A stretch of DNA of 18,726 nt. Source: DAISJD01 sp036821645 (GTDB lineage: Bacteria; Pseudomonadota; Alphaproteobacteria; ATCC43930; CGMCC-115725). The DNA lies in contig DAISJD010000050.1 in the NCBI GenBank assembly GCA_036821645.1, positions 1-18,726 of the forward strand, in the 5' to 3' direction. Made by a program: the position numbers and the translations under genes. The notes beneath the pieces were generated by a model. The model searched no databases. It was not told the origin of the DNA and saw nothing but the letters and a program-made list of their open reading frames with translations. How positions within the stretch are numbered: the first letter of the stretch is position 1; every line of letters begins with the position of its first letter. Shown in pieces: positions 15,819 to 18,726 of this stretch.

Positions 15819-16200
15819 GCTCCTCACTCCCATCACTGCCGGGCGTGCCGATTGGAGCGCGCTTCGCCCAGTGCGTTTTCAACAAAAACTCCAGCAACCG
15901 ATCGCTGTAATGGCGCACAGTCGCAACGGACCCATCGTCGTTGCGGATGAATTTCCCGCCATAAACCAAGGCTTGTTCAACCCCATCCACGGCCCGCCTA
16001 CGGGCCTCCTCGGCCAAGTGATCCATGGCCTCGGCCTCGGCCTCGGCCCATTTCAACAGAAATTCAGGCTCGTTCGCGCGCTGCGCATAAACCTGGGATC
16101 GCGATACCCCGGCTGCCCGTGCGGCAGCACTGACATTGCCGGTGACGGCGAGATTCTCCAGAAAAACTGCCTGCACTGCTTTCGTCCAGCGTGTGCCCAT
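15712..16200 (-). CDS. terS: Terminase small subunit
   Basis: A 162-residue DNA-recognition subunit. The N-terminal TKAVQAVFLENLAVTGNVSA leads into a helix-turn-helix (GNVSAAARAAGVSRSQVYAQ, about 21-40) of the kind found in phage terminase small subunits. A charged helical part (LLKWAEAEAEAMDHLAEEAR) and a motif LLEFLLKTHWAKR follow. The ATG at 16200 gives the family's usual start but has a weak ribosome site (GGA 8 nt upstream). The same frame is open upstream to 16293 through a terminator hairpin, with another ATG at 16269. It overlaps terL and stands directly downstream of a promoter-terminator pair. Confidence 0.85.
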   Translation of the reverse strand: MGTRWTKAVQAVFLENLAVTGNVSAAARAAGVSRSQVYAQRANEPEFLLKWAEAEAEAMDHLAEEARRRAVDGVEQALVYGGKFIRNDDGSVATVRHYSDRLLEFLLKTHWAKRAPIGTPGSDGSEEHDGGGEGLSDEERARRVARLLECARTRRLGPAADD

Positions 16201-16203
16201 TGC

Positions 16204-16214
16204 TTTTGTCCAAA
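16204..16214 (-). repeat. TTTGGACAAAA box before terS
   Basis: An exact 11-bp copy, on the minus strand, of sequence found at 16968-16978 (plus) in the repressor control region. It lies just upstream of the terS ATG and downstream of the terminator T-run. It may be a second binding site for the repressor. Confidence 0.5.
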
Positions 16215-16218
16215 CAAA

Positions 16219-16250
16219 GAAAAACCCGCCATCCCAGGGGAATGGCGGGC
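16219..16250 (-). terminator. Perfect intrinsic terminator just upstream of terS
   Basis: CCCGCCAT (16225-16232) and ATGGCGGG (16242-16249) pair perfectly across a 9-nt loop, and on the minus strand the stem runs straight into TTTTTC (16219-16224). It lies after the DUF6456 stop and before the terS start, about 22 bp downstream of the -10 of the promoter at 16272-16300. It can stop both read-through from upstream and transcripts from that promoter, which would be only about 45 nt long. Confidence 0.9.
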
Positions 16251-16271
16251 CTAATAACGCATTGTTCATGT

Positions 16272-16300
16272 TTTGTACTAAAATATTCGACACGTGTCAA
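16272..16300 (-). promoter_or_regulatory. Putative late promoter before terS
   Basis: On the minus strand there is a consensus TTGACA (16295-16300), a 17-bp spacer and TACAAA (16272-16277, four of six matches to TATAAT). CTTGAC also fits the alphaproteobacterial -35. The -35 contains the DUF6456 stop codon and overlaps a perfect 10-bp palindrome GACACGTGTC (16289-16298), a possible operator. The predicted start site is near 16265. Confidence 0.65.
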
Positions 16301-16884
16301 GCAGTTTTTTGCCCTACACCCCGTCCGCGTGCATAATAGCTGGCAAGGGCCCCAAGCGAAGCAATCAAGATCCCCGTCGCCACCTCATGACGCAGCGCCC
16401 GACCGGCACCCCATCCCTGACGCAGCGCCCATTGCTGTACCGACCCCTCGCCGCCAACCACAAACCACAGGACCGAACCGGACGGCGAATTGATGCCGCC
16501 GACAGAGTCCATCACCTGGTTCAACCGATGCCGCGCATCCTCGACCCGATCCTGCACCAGATCGCGCGGCCCTTTGCCTGGCATTTTACCGAGATCGATC
16601 GCCGATAACGGCTCAAAATGCGCCAAATGAAAATCACGCCGAAACCGATCGGCCGCATCGACCCAGTCATCGGCGATCAGTCCCGCCTTCAAAAGCCGCA
16701 TTACGGCATCGCCAACCCGATAATGCCCGACCCTAATGCCATCGGGATCGGACTCGACAACCATCTGCACATCTGCTTTTCGACTGAATTCCGGCGTCGG
16801 CCCCGTATCGGGCAGGGCCAGGGCTTGCCGCCTCTGACGCCGATTTGGTTTTATGCCAAGGGACGGATGCCTCGCGTCGCCCAT
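16297..16884 (-). CDS. DUF6456-like protein, candidate late regulator
   Basis: A 195-residue protein whose C-terminal two thirds fit the alphaproteobacterial DUF6456 pattern: AADRFRRDFHLAHFEPLSAI (about 81-100), a charged helix RDLVQDRVEDARHRLNQVMD, then GGINSPSGSVLWFVVGGEGS and ATGILIASLGALASYYARGR at the end. The N-terminus (about 1-35) is basic. The ATG at 16884 has AGGAG 7 nt upstream; a TTG at 16887 is too close to that site. It is the first gene on the minus strand, divergent from the repressor, and its stop lies inside the putative late promoter. The family has no established biochemical role that I know of; a role in late gene control is inferred from position. The family assignment is from memory of the motif pattern. 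Confidence 0.68.
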   Translation of the reverse strand: MGDARHPSLGIKPNRRQRRQALALPDTGPTPEFSRKADVQMVVESDPDGIRVGHYRVGDAVMRLLKAGLIADDWVDAADRFRRDFHLAHFEPLSAIDLGKMPGKGPRDLVQDRVEDARHRLNQVMDSVGGINSPSGSVLWFVVGGEGSVQQWALRQGWGAGRALRHEVATGILIASLGALASYYARGRGVGQKTA

Positions 16885-17039
16885 CAATAAGCTCCTTTCG
16901 TTCCAATACCACTAACATTACGTGAACTAACCGGGAGCCGCAAGGATTTTTTGGATATAAATTTCCTTTTTGGACAAAAATAATACCCAAATTCCTGAAT
17001 TTTCTTGCCGTTACAAGCCATTTTGGACATACTCGGCTC
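16885..17039. promoter_or_regulatory. Divergent control region between DUF6456 gene and repressor
   Basis: A 155-bp, AT-rich spacer between divergent genes. It holds three direct copies of TTTTGGAYA on the plus strand (16949-16957, 16967-16975, 17021-17029) spaced 18 and 54 bp apart, and a palindrome AAATTC-CT-GAATTT (16989-17002). A plus-strand promoter for the repressor is listed separately. For the minus strand a -10-like TATTAT lies at 16980-16985 without a good -35. The boxes are probable repressor operators. Confidence 0.55.
17005..17033 (+). promoter_or_regulatory. Putative repressor promoter (leaderless)
   Basis: TTGCCG (17005-17010), a 17-bp spacer and CATACT (17028-17033), each with four of six consensus matches. 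The expected start site, 7 nt after the -10, falls on the A of the repressor ATG at 17040. One TTTTGGACA box overlaps the -10, which would allow autoregulation. Confidence 0.5.
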
Positions 17040-17702
17040 ATGATGAAGAACCATATCCGTACTTTGAGGGAACAGGCTGGCCTCACGATGCAATCCTTGG
17101 CGGATCGCATCGGCACCACCGCCCCACAGATCAACAAACTGGAAAAAGGCGACCGTCGCCTGACGATCGATTGGATTCATCGCATTGCCCAAGGGCTCGG
17201 GGTGCCCCCGCAGGCAATCGTCAGTTTTGACGACAGACAAATCCGAGATGACAGACGAATCCCGGCACTGGCGCCCACTTTGGAATCGATTCTCCCAGCG
17301 ACGGGCCATGTCGAAGGCCGGGGCGACCTCATCCCCATGCGCAGTGCCGCCCGCGGTGGCGACGAACAGACCATGTTTCTCCAAGATGGGCCGATCGATT
17401 TCATACGTCGCCCCCCCTCTCTCGGGCTCGTACGCGATGCCTATGCCATTTACATGGTCGGCACGTCCATGCTGCCCCGGTTTCGCCCCGGACAAATTCT
17501 CCACATCAACCCGCACAAACCACCGCAACCCGGTGCCGGCGTCGTTGTCACCAAGGCCGATGATTGTGTCTTAATCAAAGAATTCGTCCGTCAGACGCAC
17601 GATACGCTCCACCTCATGCAGTATAACCCGCCGCTTGCGATCGAGATTGCCCGCGGCGATATCCGGGATTGCCACACGGTGGTCGGCCTCGATGAACCCT
17701 AG
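17040..17702 (+). CDS. CI/LexA-like phage repressor (XRE HTH plus S24 peptidase domain)
   Basis: A 220-residue prophage repressor. The N-terminal XRE-type helix-turn-helix spans about 5-60 (IRTLREQAGLTMQSLADRIG, then APQINKLEKGDRRLTIDWIH). A linker follows, and the C-terminal S24 peptidase domain begins near IPMRSAARGG (98-107). The likely catalytic pair is Ser143 (VGTSMLPRFRPG) and Lys180 (VLIKEF). The self-cleavage dipeptide is not the usual Ala-Gly; a site around residues 104-107 is a guess. The protein should hold the lysogenic state and be inactivated through RecA during DNA damage. Two ATG codons stand in tandem (17040, 17043) and no Shine-Dalgarno is present, which fits a leaderless message. 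It is divergent from the late operon. Confidence 0.9.
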   Translation: MMKNHIRTLREQAGLTMQSLADRIGTTAPQINKLEKGDRRLTIDWIHRIAQGLGVPPQAIVSFDDRQIRDDRRIPALAPTLESILPATGHVEGRGDLIPMRSAARGGDEQTMFLQDGPIDFIRRPPSLGLVRDAYAIYMVGTSMLPRFRPGQILHINPHKPPQPGAGVVVTKADDCVLIKEFVRQTHDTLHLMQYNPPLAIEIARGDIRDCHTVVGLDEP

Positions 17703-18022
17703 GCGCCATCATGATACGGCTTTGCGAATTTCTGCCATGCAGCAACAACGGAACCGATTACCCGCCAATTGTGCAAGAATGTCCCAAGATCGTCGTGTGA
17801 CATTGTCCTATGATGCATGGCCGCTTGGTTTATTCTGCGTTCCTGCGGTGCCAAGATGGGTCAACGCCCTGATCGTGTATTTCACGTCACACTAAGATCT
17901 AAAAGTCACGGTCACACTGGAATATAACTGGATATCGGGCCGTTTATCGCTCAGAACGATGGCTTAACGCTTGCTTCGATGCTGTTATTTTCTCATCGAC
18001 TGTCGCGTGGAGAAAGAAATCA
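17703..18022. other. Spacer between repressor and outer-membrane gene; possible prophage end
   Basis: No convincing gene lies in these 320 bp; a frame at 17635-17895 overlaps the repressor and has no coding character. GTCACACT occurs twice as direct repeats (17886-17893, 17911-17918) with an inverted GTGTGAC at 17795-17801. I see no tRNA, no clear terminator for the repressor and no recognisable attachment core. If the barrel gene is host sequence, the prophage boundary falls here. Confidence 0.45.
17964..17991 (+). promoter_or_regulatory. Possible promoter of the outer-membrane gene
   Basis: TTAACG (17964-17969) and TATTTT (17986-17991) with a 16-bp spacer, about 32 bp before the start codon. 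A Shine-Dalgarno GGAGA (18009-18013) follows, 9 nt before the ATG. The match to consensus is moderate. Confidence 0.4.
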
Positions 18023-18715
18023 ATGAAAAACTCTTTGCGTTTAGCCGCAGCGGTTTCGCTGTTCACCCTGTCTCAGGCCGCGTTTGCTGCTTCCGTTGAA
18101 GGTCCTTATGTGACCTTGGGTGGTGGCGTTAACGGTTTGCAGGATTTTAAAGCCCTTGGCGCCGGCCCTGGTGCCAACACGACGTTCGATGTTGGCGGTG
18201 CTGGCTTCGTCTCTGCGGGTTATGGCCTCAAGAACGGCCTGCGCTTTGAACTCGAAGTAAACTTCCGCGAAAACGAACTCGATAAGGTCCAGGGGATTCC
18301 CACCAATGGTCGGGCCCGGCAGATCGGCGTTTTCGGCAATGCGCTTTACGAGTTCGAGGCCCCTGGCCTGCCCTTCATCCCGCATGTCGGCGTTGGCCTT
18401 GGCATGGCTTCGACCCGTCTTTCCGGTGCCGATGTCGTCCCTGGGGCGAATAAGGTCAACGGCACGGATAATCCGTTCGCCTATCAATTCATCGTCGGTG
18501 CCGAATACCCGGTCATCCCGCATCTGAAACTCGGCCTTGAATTCCGTCATTTCGGCACGTCCGACATTACGATCGGTGCCGCGCGCACGTCTGGCGGCCC
18601 GGCCCCACGGTCGACGACCTATGACCTCAGCAACAATGGCGGCTTCCTGACCCTGCGTTACGAGTTCGGATCAGAGGCCCCGGCACCGATCGTAATGTCG
18701 GACGTGCCGAAATGA
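18023..18715 (+). CDS. Outer-membrane beta-barrel protein
   Basis: A 230-residue secreted protein with a clear signal peptide (MKNSLRLAAAVSLFTLSQAA, cleavage probably after AFA near residue 22). The mature part consists of alternating-residue strands typical of small eight-stranded porin-like barrels (GPYVTLGGGVNGLQDF, GAGFVSAGYGLKNGLRFELE, FIPHVGVGLGMASTRL, HLKLGLEFRHFGTSDI, GGFLTLRYEFG). No OmpA-type peptidoglycan domain follows the barrel; about ten Pro/Ala/Val-rich residues end it. Codon use (many CTT, GGT, GTC and TTC codons) differs from the phage genes and suggests good expression. It is probably host sequence flanking the prophage, though a phage-borne Lom-like cargo gene is possible. 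Confidence 0.85.
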   Translation: MKNSLRLAAAVSLFTLSQAAFAASVEGPYVTLGGGVNGLQDFKALGAGPGANTTFDVGGAGFVSAGYGLKNGLRFELEVNFRENELDKVQGIPTNGRARQIGVFGNALYEFEAPGLPFIPHVGVGLGMASTRLSGADVVPGANKVNGTDNPFAYQFIVGAEYPVIPHLKLGLEFRHFGTSDITIGAARTSGGPAPRSTTYDLSNNGGFLTLRYEFGSEAPAPIVMSDVPK

Positions 18716-18726
18716 CGGAATTCAAG

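Noticed and set aside
16884..17528. A 214-codon minus-strand frame opposite the repressor.
   Set aside because: The plus-strand frame has complete HTH and S24 motifs. The minus frame has none and would run through the promoter region.
17635..17895. An 86-codon plus-strand frame across the end of the repressor into the spacer.
   Set aside because: It overlaps the repressor in another frame, has no good ribosome site and shows no motif.
18041..18550. A 169-codon minus-strand frame opposite the outer-membrane gene.
   Set aside because: The plus-strand gene has a signal peptide and barrel strands; the reverse frame is a shadow.
1..18726. CRISPR arrays, tRNA or rRNA genes, insertion sequences.
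   Set aside because: I read through for regular spaced repeats, tRNA-like cloverleafs and transposase-like proteins and saw none. No covariance-model search was possible.

Overview
The window is the structural half of a temperate, siphovirus-like (long non-contractile tail) prophage in a GC-rich alphaproteobacterium. The phage type is indicated by a tail-tip set of DUF2460, DUF2163/BR0599 and NlpC/P60 proteins (the set also found in Rhodobacter gene transfer agents), a DUF6456 protein and an S24-type repressor of the alphaproteobacterial kind. The outer-membrane barrel gene at the right edge resembles those of Acetobacteraceae. That family assignment is inference; no rRNA or tRNA is present to fix it.

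Layout. From about 16.9 kb leftwards to base 1, nearly everything reads on the minus strand as one late operon: DUF6456 protein, small and large terminase, portal, prohead protease (with a scaffold-like C-terminal extension), major capsid protein, head-tail connector, two small head-tail joining proteins, a 75-residue unknown, tail tube, a chaperone pair, tape measure, DUF2460 distal-tail protein, DUF2163 hub protein, a 66-residue unknown, NlpC/P60 peptidase, and a very large lambda J-like tip protein that runs off the left edge. Most downstream genes are joined by ATGA or TGATG stop/start overlaps, so translation is coupled. Long plus-strand reading frames opposite these genes are antisense shadows.

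Right part. A divergently transcribed CI/LexA-like repressor (17040-17702, plus) faces the late operon across a 155-bp AT-rich region that carries repeated TTTTGGAYA boxes. A 320-bp spacer without a recognised gene follows, then an outer-membrane beta-barrel gene (18023-18715) with different codon use that is probably host sequence or a cargo gene. No integrase, replication, lysis or excision gene lies in the window. They must be left of base 1 or absent.

The most interesting signal is regulatory. Ahead of the small terminase sit a good minus-strand promoter (TTGACA-N17-TACAAA) and, about 20 bp after its predicted start site, a perfect intrinsic terminator. The DUF6456 gene ends inside this promoter. 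This is the geometry of lambda Q / pR' / tR', and suggests late genes controlled by antitermination or attenuation, with DUF6456 in the position of Q. Further terminator-like hairpins lie before the portal, between protease and capsid, and after capsid. The promoter-like sequence CTTGACACGT recurs before the portal, abutting a perfect 13-bp inverted repeat.
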